Source: Hyphomicrobiales bacterium
GTDB lineage: Bacteria > Pseudomonadota > Alphaproteobacteria > Rhizobiales > Rhizobiaceae
Length of the DNA stretch: 64,000 bases
NCBI GenBank assembly: GCA_900470805.1
Contig: UCCA01000022.1
Coordinates: forward strand, 124,001-188,000
Direction: 5' to 3'
Of the stretch, positions 25,885 to 36,123 are shown piece after piece. Each line of letters starts with the position of its first letter. Position 1 is the stretch's first letter. A program made the position numbers and the translations under genes. The notes below the pieces were generated by a model. It saw only the letters and a list, made by a program, of their open reading frames with translations. It searched no databases and was not told where the DNA came from.

Positions 25885-26030
25885 CCCTTCTCCCCATGGG
25901 GGAGAAGGTGGCCCGTAGGGCCGGATGAGGGGGTGAGCGACGAAGGAGCGAGCGGCCGATAGGCCGAACCAACCGCCCCCTCATCCGACCCCTTCGGGGC
26001 CACCTTCTCCCCGGCGGGAAGACGGGAAGG
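25885..26030. repeat. Rhizobial intergenic palindromic (RIME-like) element 1
   Basis: The left half (CTTCTCCCC, GGGGGAGAAGGTGGCCC, GGATGAGGGGG) is matched by the reverse complement on the right (CCCCCTCATCC, CCTTCGGGGCCACCTTCTCC), so the whole forms one long interrupted hairpin with internal small hairpins. This layout is that of Rhizobium-specific intergenic mosaic elements. It sits between acyl-CoA dehydrogenase and thiolase and may act on mRNA stability or termination. Confidence 0.82.
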
Positions 26031-26081
26031 TCTGAGGAAGAGACAATTCACGGCCGTCGCGCCGTTAGGGAGACGAGATAG

Positions 26082-27290
<1,209 letters not shown>

Positions 27291-27317
27291 CCCGGATCTA
27301 CAAACGAGAGCCATCCT

Positions 27318-27509
27318 ATGGGCCAGAACGAAACACAACGCCACTTCGAGCTTCGCAATCTCGACAAGGACATGGAGAAGGCCGCTAAGGGCGCGTCCTA
27401 CGTCATGTCGAAGGAGAAGCTAACGCGGATAAAGGCCGGCAACTGGGCGCTTCTGATCATGCTGATCATTTTGATCGCTTTGCTTGTCTTCGCTCTCGGG
27501 GGCTTTTGA
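27318..27509 (+). CDS. Small single-span membrane protein between the thiolase and FadB genes
   Basis: A 63-residue protein: a charged N-terminal half (RHFELRNLDKDMEKAAKG) followed by one strong membrane helix (~43-61, WALLIMLIILIALLVFALGG). It starts 28 bases after the thiolase stop and is followed by an intergenic palindromic element, so it is embedded in the beta-oxidation transcript. No family is recognised. It could be an unrelated small envelope protein that uses the same promoter. Confidence 0.6.
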   Translation: MGQNETQRHFELRNLDKDMEKAAKGASYVMSKEKLTRIKAGNWALLIMLIILIALLVFALGGF

Positions 27510-27528
27510 GAGAATGCACACGTTTCCT

Positions 27529-27644
27529 CCCTCATCCCTGTGCTCGTCACAGGGATCCAGCCAGCCCAAGTCTTTGGGCTGAGGAGTCTCCTGCGTCGCG
27601 GACGCGACGCTGCTGGATTCCTGTGACACACACAGGAATGAGGG
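27529..27644. repeat. Rhizobial intergenic palindromic element 2
   Basis: The outer arms CCCTCATCCCTGTG and CACAGGAATGAGGG pair with one mismatch; inside are nested hairpins: CTGTG/CACAG, AGCCCAA-GTC-TTTGGGCT and GCGTCGCG-GA-CGCGACGC. This is a different family from element 1. It separates the small membrane protein gene from fadB. Confidence 0.82.
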
Positions 27645-27691
27645 TTGAGAAGGCGGTTGAACTAGGAAATTCAGGGAAGAGGAATCCCATC

Positions 27692-29908
27692 ATGACCACC
27701 TACACCAATTTCACCGTCGAGACCGATGCAGACGGCATTGCTCTCGTCACCTGGGACATGCCCGGCAAGTCGATGAACGTCTTCACCTCGGAAGTGCTGG
27801 ATGAGCTCAACGCCATCATCGACCAGACCGTCGCCGACAGCGCCATCAAGGGCGTCGTCATCACCTCGGGCAAGTCGAGCTTCTCCGGCGGCGCCGATCT
27901 GTCGATGATCAGGTCGATGTTCACCTTCTATCAGGACGAGAAGGCAAAGAGCCCCGACACCGCCGCGCAAAAACTCTTCGATCTCGTCGGCCGTATGACC
28001 GGCCTGTTTCGCAAGCTCGAAACATCAGGCAAGCCCTGGGTCTCGGCCATCAACGGCACCTGCATGGGCGGCGCGCTGGAGATGTCACTCGCCTGCCACG
28101 GCCGTGTGGCGTCGAATGCCAAGTCGGTCAAGATCGCGCTTCCCGAGGTCAAGGTCGGCATCTTCCCCGGCGCCGGCGGCACCCAGCGTGTGGCGCGTCT
28201 GGCCGATGCGCAGTCGGCGCTGCAGATGATGACCACGGGCCAGTCGTTGACGGCGGCGCGCGCCAAGGCGATGAACCTCGTGCATCAGGTGGTCGAGCCG
28301 GACCAGCTGATCCCGGCGGCCAAGCAGATGATCAAGGACGGTTTGAAGCCGGTGGCTCCATGGGACGAGAAAGGCTTCAAGGCGCCGGGCGGCGGCATCT
28401 GGACGCCGGCAGCCGCCCAGCTCTGGCCGGCCGCGCCCGCGATCCTGCGCCGCGAGACTGCAGGCAACTATCCCGGCGCCCTGGCAATCCTGAAAAGCGT
28501 CTACGAGGGCCTGCAGGTTCCCTTCGATACCGCGTTGAAGATCGAGCAGCGCTATTTCACCGAGGTACTCCAGACCACTGAAGCCTTCTCGATGATCCGT
28601 TCGCTGTTCATATCGATGCAGGAACTCGGCAAGGGCGCACGCCGTCCGGCAGGCTTGCCGAAGACGGAGTTCAAGAAGGTCGGCGTCGTCGGCGCCGGTT
28701 TCATGGGTGCCTCGATCGCCTATGTCACTGCCGCGGCCGGCATCCCGGTCACCCTTGTAGACCGCGATATCGAGGCCGCCAACAAGGGCAAGTCGGTCTC
28801 CGAAGGCCTCGTCAAGGATTCCGTCGGTAAGAGTCGCCTGACACAGGATGAAGGCGCGGCATTGCTTGCCCGCATCACGCCCTCCGCCGCCTATGCCGAT
28901 CTGGCAGACTCCACGCTGGTCATCGAAGCGGTGTTCGAGGATCGCGACGTGAAGAAGGCGGTCATCGAGGCCGTCGAAGCGGTGCTGCCTGAAGGCGCGA
29001 TCTTCGCCTCCAACACCTCGACCCTGCCGATCTCGGGGCTGGCGAAGAATTCAAAGCGGCCGGTCGATTTCATCGGCGTCCATTTCTTCTCGCCCGTCGA
29101 AAAGATGATGCTGACCGAAGTCATCACAGGCAAGGAAACGGGCGACAAGGCTCTGGCCGTGGCGCTCGATTATGTCGCCGCCATCCGCAAGACGCCGATC
29201 GTCGTCAACGACACGCGCGGCTTCTTCGTCAACCGTTGTGTCTTCCGCTATATCCACGAAGCCTATGACATGCTGATCGAAGGCGTGCCGCCGGCCATGA
29301 TCGAGAATTCGGCGAAGATGGCCGGCATGCCCGTCGGTCCACTGTCGCTCAACGATGAGGTGGCGATCGACCTCAGCCAGAAGATCCTCAAGGCCACCGT
29401 CGCCGATCTCGGCGAGGCCGCCGTCGACCCGCAGCACCTGGCGCTGATCAACAAGCTGGTCGATGACCTCGACCGTCGTGGTCGCAAGAACGGCAAGGGC
29501 TTCTACGATTATCCCGCGAAACCGGCGAAGAAGTCGCTGTGGCCGGAACTCAAGACCTTCTATCCGCAGAAGAAGCCGGATGAGGTCGATGTTTCCGTGC
29601 TCAAGCAGCGCTTCCTCGTCACCATCGCGCTGGAGGCCGCCCGCACCATCGAAGAAGGCATCGTCACCGATCCGCGCGAAGCCGATGTCGGCTCCATCCT
29701 CGGCTTCGGTTTTGCGCCCTACACCGGCGGCGTGCTCTCCTATATCGACGGCATGGGTGTGAAGGCCTTCGTGGTGCTTTGCGAGACGTTAGCCGCCTCT
29801 TACGGAGCACACTTCAAGCCGACGCCGTTGCTGCAGGAAATGGCCTCGAAGGGCGAGACATTCTATGGCCGCTTCGACCCCTATGCGGCGGCCAAAGCAG
29901 CTGCCTGA
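27692..29908 (+). CDS. fadB: Bifunctional enoyl-CoA hydratase / 3-hydroxyacyl-CoA dehydrogenase
   Basis: A 738-residue two-enzyme protein that hydrates enoyl-CoA and oxidises the 3-hydroxyacyl-CoA with NAD. The crotonase domain (~1-200) holds SGKSSFSGGADLSMI (~57-71) and the oxyanion-hole INGTCMGGALEMSLACHG (~119) with KVGIFPGAGGTQR (~155). The dehydrogenase has the NAD motif GVVGAGFMGASIAYV (~331), VDFIGVHFFSPVEKMMLTE (~457) with the catalytic His, and NDTRGFFVNR (~507), then two helical C-terminal domains. The start at 27692 lies after the palindromic element and has a GGGAAGAGG site. It is the third enzyme of the set. Confidence 0.93.
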   Translation: MTTYTNFTVETDADGIALVTWDMPGKSMNVFTSEVLDELNAIIDQTVADSAIKGVVITSGKSSFSGGADLSMIRSMFTFYQDEKAKSPDTAAQKLFDLVGRMTGLFRKLETSGKPWVSAINGTCMGGALEMSLACHGRVASNAKSVKIALPEVKVGIFPGAGGTQRVARLADAQSALQMMTTGQSLTAARAKAMNLVHQVVEPDQLIPAAKQMIKDGLKPVAPWDEKGFKAPGGGIWTPAAAQLWPAAPAILRRETAGNYPGALAILKSVYEGLQVPFDTALKIEQRYFTEVLQTTEAFSMIRSLFISMQELGKGARRPAGLPKTEFKKVGVVGAGFMGASIAYVTAAAGIPVTLVDRDIEAANKGKSVSEGLVKDSVGKSRLTQDEGAALLARITPSAAYADLADSTLVIEAVFEDRDVKKAVIEAVEAVLPEGAIFASNTSTLPISGLAKNSKRPVDFIGVHFFSPVEKMMLTEVITGKETGDKALAVALDYVAAIRKTPIVVNDTRGFFVNRCVFRYIHEAYDMLIEGVPPAMIENSAKMAGMPVGPLSLNDEVAIDLSQKILKATVADLGEAAVDPQHLALINKLVDDLDRRGRKNGKGFYDYPAKPAKKSLWPELKTFYPQKKPDEVDVSVLKQRFLVTIALEAARTIEEGIVTDPREADVGSILGFGFAPYTGGVLSYIDGMGVKAFVVLCETLAASYGAHFKPTPLLQEMASKGETFYGRFDPYAAAKAAA

Positions 29909-30121
29909 GGCATGCGAAACATCGTCATCGAGCGGGCCACTTCCGCCCGCTCGATGACAGCAAAAAATTCCCCATTTTCGTGAAATCGAACCGCTAAAGT
30001 TGCCTTGCCAGAGACACAATTTCCGCGTACAAGCCTGCCATCGATCTTGCTAGATGAACTTTGTTGCGGCCGCTCGTGCCGTTGCTCGCGAACTTCCTCC
30101 AAAATCGGTTTTCATCGCATG

Positions 30122-30151
30122 TTGACCTCGGTCGGTATGCAACTTCTATGT
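30122..30151 (+). promoter_or_regulatory. Probable sigma-70-type promoter of the cold-shock gene
   Basis: TTGACC (30122-30127), 17-18 base spacer, TCTATG/CTATGT (30145-30151). Transcription would begin near 30157, giving a short leader with AAAAGGA before the ATG at 30174. The -10 box is weak. Confidence 0.4.
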
Positions 30152-30173
30152 ACGATTTAAAAAGGATATCGTC

Positions 30174-30383
30174 ATGAGCACAGGTACAGTTAAGTGGTTC
30201 AACGCAACCAAGGGCTTCGGCTTCATTCAGCCTGACGACGGCGCTGCCGACGTTTTCGTTCACATCTCTGCTGTTGAGCGTGCTGGCATGCGCGACCTCA
30301 AGGACGGCCAGAAGCTGTCTTACGAGCTCGTTGCTGACAAGCGTTCGGGCAAGATGTCTGCTGACCGCCTCCAGGCCGTCTAA
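30174..30383 (+). CDS. cspA: Cold-shock domain protein
   Basis: A 69-residue single-domain nucleic-acid-binding protein. It carries both RNP motifs: KWFNATKGFGFIQPD (~7-21) and DVFVHISAVE (~27-36). It binds single-stranded RNA or DNA and acts as an RNA chaperone. The gene is monocistronic, with its own promoter and a strong terminator 58 bases after the stop. Several paralogues are usual in rhizobia, so the exact csp name is only approximate. Confidence 0.92.
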   Translation: MSTGTVKWFNATKGFGFIQPDDGAADVFVHISAVERAGMRDLKDGQKLSYELVADKRSGKMSADRLQAV

Positions 30384-30440
30384 GCCATCCCAAATATCAT
30401 CTCCGAATTGCGGTGACGTGGTTCGTTGAGATGGAAGAGA

Positions 30441-30465
30441 AGGTCGGGTTTCCCCGGCCTTTTTT
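30441..30465 (+). terminator. Rho-independent terminator of the cold-shock gene
   Basis: AGGTCGGG, loop TTTC, CCCGGCCT followed by TTTTT (30461-30465). Eight base pairs including one G-T pair. It lies between the cold-shock gene and the convergent MFS gene. Confidence 0.85.
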
Positions 30466-30507
30466 CGTTTTTAGGTGCCCGCTTGCGGGCGTCCGGGCTG
30501 CCGCCTT

Positions 30508-31707
30508 TCAGGCCGCGATCCTCTCAACTCTGGCGCGCTCTGCCCGCAGCCCGAGAAATCCTCCAGCTGTCACCAGAACGATCGCCGTCGCATAGATATC
30601 GGTTGTGATCTGGTATCCGAGCGACTTCGCCAGGAAGCCGGCAAGAATGGCGGGCAGGCTGAAGGCGAGATAGCTCTGGATATAGAATGCCGACAGCAAC
30701 TCCGCGCGCTCGTCCGGCTTGGCGAGCGGCATGATGGTGCCGATGGCGCCGAGGAAATTGGTGCCGAACCCGACGCCGGTTAAAAGCGTTCCCACAAGCA
30801 GCAGCGGCACGCTCGCCAGATGCACGCCGGCAACCACCGTCAGCACGCCCAGCGTCGTCGCCAGCGTCCCGAAGCCGAGATTGGCGCCCGCCGACTTGGC
30901 GCGTCTGAGATAGACCGCCACCGCACCTGAGATCATCAACGCCGTGACCACCGATCCGCTCGTCAGCGGCGCGTGGTTGCCGGTCGTGGTGACGACCAGA
31001 GAGGGCACCAGCGAAAGATAGAAGCCGCCAAGCGTCCAGTTGGCGATGTTGATCGGCGTCACCAGTGCCAGGGGCCGCCGGACCTGCGGCGGGATCGCGA
31101 TCTTCGGCTTCAGCGAAGCCCACACGCCCGGCCGGATGGTGCCTGTCTCGCGCGTTGCCCAGATGGCGACCGCCTGGGCGATGAAGGCCGCCAATAGGAT
31201 GGCATAGACGAGATGCAGCGGAAACGGACCAAACTGGATCAGCGCGCTGGTGCCGAACGCACCGATTGCCATGCCTGACAGCGGCGCGATCGAGTTGACC
31301 AACTGGCCCCTGGCGCGATCGACATCGACAAGCGCCGCACCGATCGAAGCCCCGGCAATGCCGGTCGCCAGCCCCTGCACGATCCTGGCTGCAATCAGCC
31401 ATCCCGGGCCGTTGGCCACCACGAACAGCGCCATGGCGACGATCTCCAGCAGCAGCGCCGCGAAGATCACCGGCTTGCGGCCGAGGTGGTCGGAGATCGA
31501 ACCGGCGATCAGCAGCGCAACCAGCAGCGCGAAGGCGTAAACCGCAAAGATCACCGTGATCAGTACCGGCGAAACGGCAAAGTTCTCCTGGTAGATCCGG
31601 TAGAGCGGCGTCGGCGCCGCCGACGCACCGAAGAAGGTTGCGAGCGTTACTGCGTGAAAGCGGATCGGATTGGGCGTCGTCTCTATGGATTTGTCGTCGC
31701 CGAGCAT
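30508..31707 (-). CDS. MFS transporter
   Basis: A 399-residue inner-membrane protein with about twelve hydrophobic helices in two halves. The loop between helices 2 and 3 carries the major-facilitator motif GSISDHLGRKPVIFAALL (~69-86), and helix 5 holds GIAGASIGAALVDVDR (~121), which fits drug or sugar exporters. It is divergent from a TetR-family gene with only about 80-140 bases between, so it is probably repressed by that regulator. The substrate is unknown. Confidence 0.85.
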   Translation of the reverse strand: MLGDDKSIETTPNPIRFHAVTLATFFGASAAPTPLYRIYQENFAVSPVLITVIFAVYAFALLVALLIAGSISDHLGRKPVIFAALLLEIVAMALFVVANGPGWLIAARIVQGLATGIAGASIGAALVDVDRARGQLVNSIAPLSGMAIGAFGTSALIQFGPFPLHLVYAILLAAFIAQAVAIWATRETGTIRPGVWASLKPKIAIPPQVRRPLALVTPINIANWTLGGFYLSLVPSLVVTTTGNHAPLTSGSVVTALMISGAVAVYLRRAKSAGANLGFGTLATTLGVLTVVAGVHLASVPLLLVGTLLTGVGFGTNFLGAIGTIMPLAKPDERAELLSAFYIQSYLAFSLPAILAGFLAKSLGYQITTDIYATAIVLVTAGGFLGLRAERARVERIAA

Positions 31708-31769
31708 ATATAAGCCCCTTAAAGCTAAGTCGTTGCGTTAGCCTCATGTAGGCCGCGCCTCGCCTAAAA

Positions 31770-31782
31770 GCAAATAATTTGC
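31770..31782. promoter_or_regulatory. Palindrome GCAAAT-A-ATTTGC between MFS and TetR genes
   Basis: A perfect 13-base palindrome in the shared regulatory region of the divergent MFS/TetR pair, flanked by A and T runs (AAAA before, GTTT after). A plausible TetR operator. It supports the TetR start at 31847 rather than 31787. Confidence 0.4.
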
Positions 31783-31846
31783 GTTTATGGATCGGTCAAA
31801 GTTTTTGAACCATGGCGCGGCGGGAGGACGAAGGTCGGTTTTGGCA

Positions 31847-32446
31847 ATGGCAGCAAAAGAAAATCTCCGCCCCGGTGGCCGCAGCGCCCGGGTGCAGGCA
31901 TCGGTTCACGCGGCAGTCCGCAAGCTGCTGCAAAACATGGATCGCGCCGACATCACCATCCCGCTGATCGCCGCCGAGGCGGGCGTCACGCCGTCCACCA
32001 TCTATCGTCGCTGGGGCGATCTGCAGGAACTTCTGGCCGACGTCGCCGTCGAGCGCCTGCGCCCCGACATGGTGCCGATCGATACCGGCAGCGCCAGGGG
32101 CGATCTCGAGGCTTGGGCGGAGCAATATGCCGAGGAGATGTCGTCGGGCATCGGCCGCGACATGATGCGCGACGTCTTGGCCGCGCAGGACAGCACCAAT
32201 GCCTACCGATGCTGCGGCTTCACTCGCGACCAGATGGAAGCGATCTCTGACCGGGCAACCGCCCGTGGCGAGCGCTTCCCTGCTATCGATACGGTCATGG
32301 ACCGCGTCGTGGCGCCGATCATCTACCGCATCCTGTTCGGCGACGCGCCGTCCAGCGAGCGCGTGCGCGATCTCGTGTCGGATGCGATGGTGGAGCAGGC
32401 GGCTACTCCGCAGCCGTCGCCCGCTTCTGCGCTGAAATCTGGGTAA
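31847..32446 (+). CDS. TetR/AcrR-family transcriptional regulator
   Basis: A ~199-residue regulator. The N-terminal helix-turn-helix (~10-60) reads ARVQASVHAAVRKLL then ITIPLIAAEAGVTPSTIYRRWG, the TetR recognition signature. The C-terminal ligand domain is of the TetR_C type (VMDRVVAPIIYRILFGD). The start at 31847 aligns with relatives beginning ...NLRPGGRSARVQ; an upstream ATG at 31787 would add 20 residues. Its last 44 bases overlap the convergent hybrid kinase gene. Likely controls the MFS exporter. Confidence 0.85.
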   Translation: MAAKENLRPGGRSARVQASVHAAVRKLLQNMDRADITIPLIAAEAGVTPSTIYRRWGDLQELLADVAVERLRPDMVPIDTGSARGDLEAWAEQYAEEMSSGIGRDMMRDVLAAQDSTNAYRCCGFTRDQMEAISDRATARGERFPAIDTVMDRVVAPIIYRILFGDAPSSERVRDLVSDAMVEQAATPQPSPASALKSG

Positions 32447-35400
32447 TGTAGGCCCGCAGCGCGGCCGGTCGCACCGGCTTGTGCTGGATGCCGATCCCGT
32501 GCCGCTCGGCCTCGGCGCGGACCTCAAGCGTTCTGTCGGCGGTGACGATCAGCCCTGGAATGTAGCATTTGAATGCCTCGCGCGCCGCAAGGATCGCCGC
32601 AACGCCGGTGCCGTCATCGAGATGGTAGTCGGCAATGATCAGATCCGGTGCGCCTTGCCTGACATCGAGCTCAGCGACGGCGGCCAGCGAATCGGCCGAT
32701 TGCACCGCGCATCCCCAGCCGCCGATCAGCAGCCGCATCCCCTCTAGAATATGCGGCTCGTTGTCGATGCACAGGATCTTCATCCCCTTGAGGCTCTGCG
32801 TCGACCGCTCAGCCGGCGCTTCGGCAGTCTTGACCTCCGCCGGCCGCGACGCATCGCGCGGCATGACGATGCGGAAATCGGTGCCCTTGCCATGCGTCGA
32901 ATGCAGTTCGACCGGGTGGCTGAGCACGCGGGCGATGCGATCGACGATCGAAAGCCCGAGCCCCAGTCCCGAAGCCGTCTTGGCGCCTTCGTCCAGCCGC
33001 GCGAATTCCTTGAACACCGTGCGGAATTTCGATGGCGGAATGCCGATGCCTGAATCCATCACTTGGATGACCACCTGGTTGCCGCGCCGCCGCGCACCCA
33101 CCAGCACCTTGCCCGATATGGTGTACTTGATTGCGTTCGACACCAGGTTCTGCACCAGCCGCCGCAGCAGGTTGGGATCGGAGCGAACGCGCAGCGAGGT
33201 CGGCATCACCACCAGTTTCAAGTTCTTCTCCCGCGCGATTGGCGCGAAATCCGTCTGGATCCGTTCCAGAAGATCGGCGAGCGGCACGGAGGCGAGGCGA
33301 GGGCGCATGGCGCCGGTGTCGAGCCGTGAGATGTCGAGCACGGCGCCCAAGATGCTCTCCACCGATTCGAGCGCCGAATCGATGTTGCGCACGATGGCGC
33401 TGCTCTCCGATTGCCCGATCCGCTCGACAAGCGCCGACGAATAAAGCCGCGCCGCATTCAGCGGCTGCAGGATGTCGTGGCCGGCGGCAGCGAAGAAGCG
33501 CGTCTTGCCGAGGTTGGCTTCGTCGGCCGAGGCCCGCGCCTCGCCGAGTTCGTGGTTGACGCGGGTCAGCTCGGCGGTGCGCTCCGCCACCCGCTGTTCC
33601 AGCGTCTCGTTGGCCTGCTTCAGCGCCCGGTCGGCGGCGACCCGTTGCGTGATGTCGGTGAAGGTGGCGACGATCCCCTTGTCGGGCATGGCGTTCGAGC
33701 GCACCTCGATGATCCGCTCGCCACGCCCGAGCACCAATGCGAACGGCTTGTCGAGCGTCAGGAAATGCCGCACGGTCTGGCTGACCTCGGCCACCGGAAC
33801 ATCGCCGCGCTGGCTGAGAATGGCGACAATATCGGCGAGCGGAAACCCCACCTGTCCCGCCGTCTCCGGCAGGTCGAGCAATTGCCGGAAGCGGCGGTTC
33901 CAGATCGTCAGGTGGTTCGAGCTGTCGAACACCGCGATCCCCTGGTCCATTTGCGAAAGCGCCGTCTGCAGCATGTCCTGGTTATATTGCAGCGCCTCGC
34001 TGGCCTGGTCGAGCAGCCATGCCGTGTCGGATGAGGCGTCCTCGACCTTCTGCAGGATCAGAGACAGCACCAGTCGCGCCGATGACGAGCCGATGGCGCT
34101 GCCGAGCAACTGTTCGGTGAAGTGGATGAGCGCCATGTCGGCCGGCTGGTCGTCCTCCAGCTTGCGGCCGGAATTCTGCTGGTAGGTCTGGAACGAACGC
34201 TCCATCCGCTCGTCGCCGAGATAGCGCGAGATCGTCGCTTTCAGGTCGCCGACGCTGATCCGGGTCTTCCAGCCGCGCGTTGCAAACTGCGAGCGAGACT
34301 GCCGCTTGACGAAGATGCCGGCCTGGATGCGCTCCAGCGGCCGGGCGTTGCGGGTCACCGAGCCGACAATGAAGAAGCCGGTGTTGACGAGCAGGCTCAT
34401 GACCGTCGCGTTGACCAGCGGATCGGCATCGGCCGCGGTAAACAGCGTCGTTCCGGGAAAAACGAAGCCGAGCACGGCGCTGGCGACCGATGAGTAATCG
34501 GGACCGCCAAGCGAAGGTAGGAACAGCAGGTAGATCCAGATCACGAACCCGGAGCTCAGGCCGAGGATCGCCCCGCGGGCATTGGCCCGCCGCCAGATCA
34601 GCCCGCCGAGCAGTGACGGCGCCATCTGCGCAATCGCGGCAAACGACAGCAACCCGATCGAAGCGAGCCCCGTGGTGCTGTCGGTCGAGCGGTAATAGGC
34701 ATAGCCGAGCAGCAGCACGGCGAAGATGGCGCTGCGACGAATGTTGAGCAGTGTCCTGCCAAAATCGTCATGCTGGCCGGCGCGTCCCGCAAGCCTGCGG
34801 CGCAGGAAGATCGGCATGACGATGTCGTTGGACACCATGATCGACAGCGCCACCGAGGCGACGATCACCATCGCCGTCGCCGCCGAAAAGCCGCCGATGA
34901 AGGTGATCAACGACATGACAGGCATCTGCCCAACGATCGGCAGCGACAGCATGTAGAGATCGGCATTGCCGTTGCCGCCGAAGGTTAGCAGCCCGGCGAT
35001 CGCCACCGGCAGCACGAAGATGTTGATGGCGACCAGATAGAGCGGAAACAGCAGCCCAGCGAGCCGCAGTTCCTTCGCCGTCCGGTTTTCGACGACAGTC
35101 ACATGAAACTGCCGTGGCAGCATGATGATCGCGAAGGCCGACAGCAGCGTCAGCGTCAGCCAGCGGCTGATCGGCGTCTGGTAATGCAGTGCCGAAAGCA
35201 CCAGCTGGTTCTCCGAGGCCTTGCGCCAGAGATCGGCCGGGCCGTCGAACAGGAACCAGACGACGCAGACGCCAGCCGTCAGGAAGGCGAACAGCTTCAC
35301 CACCGATTCCATCGCGACCGCCAGGATCAGCCCGTCCTGGTGCTCGGTCGCGTCGGTGTGGCGGGTGCCGAACATGATCGCGAAGCAGGCGAGCACCAGT

Positions 35401-35909
35401 GTCACCAGCAATGGCAGATCGAGGAAATAGAGATTGCCGCTGCCGATCCCGTAGTCGGAAGGGTTCAGCATCGCCGTCACGGTGCTGGAGACCGATTTCA
35501 GCTGCAGCGCGATATAGGGAATGGCGCCGACCAGCGAGATCAGCGCCACGATCGTGCCCACCGCCGAATTCTTGCCGTAGCGCGCCGAGATGAAGTCGGC
35601 GACCGAGGTCAGCTTCTCGGTCTTGGCGAGATCGATGATCCGCCGCAGCACCGGCATGCCGAGCGTGAAGACGAGGATCGGGCCGATATAGATGCCGGTG
35701 AACTCAAGCCCGCGCTGCGAGGCAAGTCCCACCCCGCCGAAATAGGTCCAGGACGTGCAGTAGATCGCCAGGCTCAGCGCATAGACGACGGGCCGGCCAT
35801 TGTCGGGCGCACCGAAGCGCCGGCGCTGGCGGTCGCCATGGCTGGCCACGGCAAACAAAAGCAGCAGATAACCGAACGCCGATGCGACTACGACCCAGCC
35901 TGGCAGCAT
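32403..35909 (-). CDS. Hybrid sensor kinase fused to a sodium:solute symporter domain (CbrA-like)
   Basis: An 1168-residue protein. Residues ~1-500 are a sodium:solute symporter (SSS/SLC5) fold with about thirteen helices (YCTSWTYFGGVGLASQRGLEF at the start of helix 2 region). Then follow a PAS domain (~650-765, AVFDSSNHLTIWNRRFRQL), a coiled segment, HisKA with AAGHDILQPLNAARLY (~815), HATPase (MDSGIGIPPSKF, GLGLGLSIVDRI, ~935-975) and a C-terminal receiver (LCIDNEPHIL, acceptor D in LIIADYHLDDGTG, ~1050-1165). It may sense a solute through the transporter part, as CbrA does for histidine. No cognate NtrC-type regulator is adjacent. Start 35909 chosen; 35954 is an extension. Confidence 0.9.
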   Translation of the reverse strand: MLPGWVVVASAFGYLLLLFAVASHGDRQRRRFGAPDNGRPVVYALSLAIYCTSWTYFGGVGLASQRGLEFTGIYIGPILVFTLGMPVLRRIIDLAKTEKLTSVADFISARYGKNSAVGTIVALISLVGAIPYIALQLKSVSSTVTAMLNPSDYGIGSGNLYFLDLPLLVTLVLACFAIMFGTRHTDATEHQDGLILAVAMESVVKLFAFLTAGVCVVWFLFDGPADLWRKASENQLVLSALHYQTPISRWLTLTLLSAFAIIMLPRQFHVTVVENRTAKELRLAGLLFPLYLVAINIFVLPVAIAGLLTFGGNGNADLYMLSLPIVGQMPVMSLITFIGGFSAATAMVIVASVALSIMVSNDIVMPIFLRRRLAGRAGQHDDFGRTLLNIRRSAIFAVLLLGYAYYRSTDSTTGLASIGLLSFAAIAQMAPSLLGGLIWRRANARGAILGLSSGFVIWIYLLFLPSLGGPDYSSVASAVLGFVFPGTTLFTAADADPLVNATVMSLLVNTGFFIVGSVTRNARPLERIQAGIFVKRQSRSQFATRGWKTRISVGDLKATISRYLGDERMERSFQTYQQNSGRKLEDDQPADMALIHFTEQLLGSAIGSSSARLVLSLILQKVEDASSDTAWLLDQASEALQYNQDMLQTALSQMDQGIAVFDSSNHLTIWNRRFRQLLDLPETAGQVGFPLADIVAILSQRGDVPVAEVSQTVRHFLTLDKPFALVLGRGERIIEVRSNAMPDKGIVATFTDITQRVAADRALKQANETLEQRVAERTAELTRVNHELGEARASADEANLGKTRFFAAAGHDILQPLNAARLYSSALVERIGQSESSAIVRNIDSALESVESILGAVLDISRLDTGAMRPRLASVPLADLLERIQTDFAPIAREKNLKLVVMPTSLRVRSDPNLLRRLVQNLVSNAIKYTISGKVLVGARRRGNQVVIQVMDSGIGIPPSKFRTVFKEFARLDEGAKTASGLGLGLSIVDRIARVLSHPVELHSTHGKGTDFRIVMPRDASRPAEVKTAEAPAERSTQSLKGMKILCIDNEPHILEGMRLLIGGWGCAVQSADSLAAVAELDVRQGAPDLIIADYHLDDGTGVAAILAAREAFKCYIPGLIVTADRTLEVRAEAERHGIGIQHKPVRPAALRAYITQISAQKRATAAE

Positions 35910-36123
35910 TGATCCTCCGCCGGCGCCCTCCGCGCCGGTCCTCCCGGAAAGCAAATCCTAAGGTATTTCGCCGCGGTTGAACATCGCCGCGCTCTAGGTC
36001 TTAAGTCAAAGACGCGGGGAGCAGATGAATAATTCGTAATTTGTAATTGAATAATCGAAGCGAACATGTAGCTAATAAAAACAACGGCCTGCCAGTAAAC
36101 TGCATCAGAGGGAGACAGATCGG

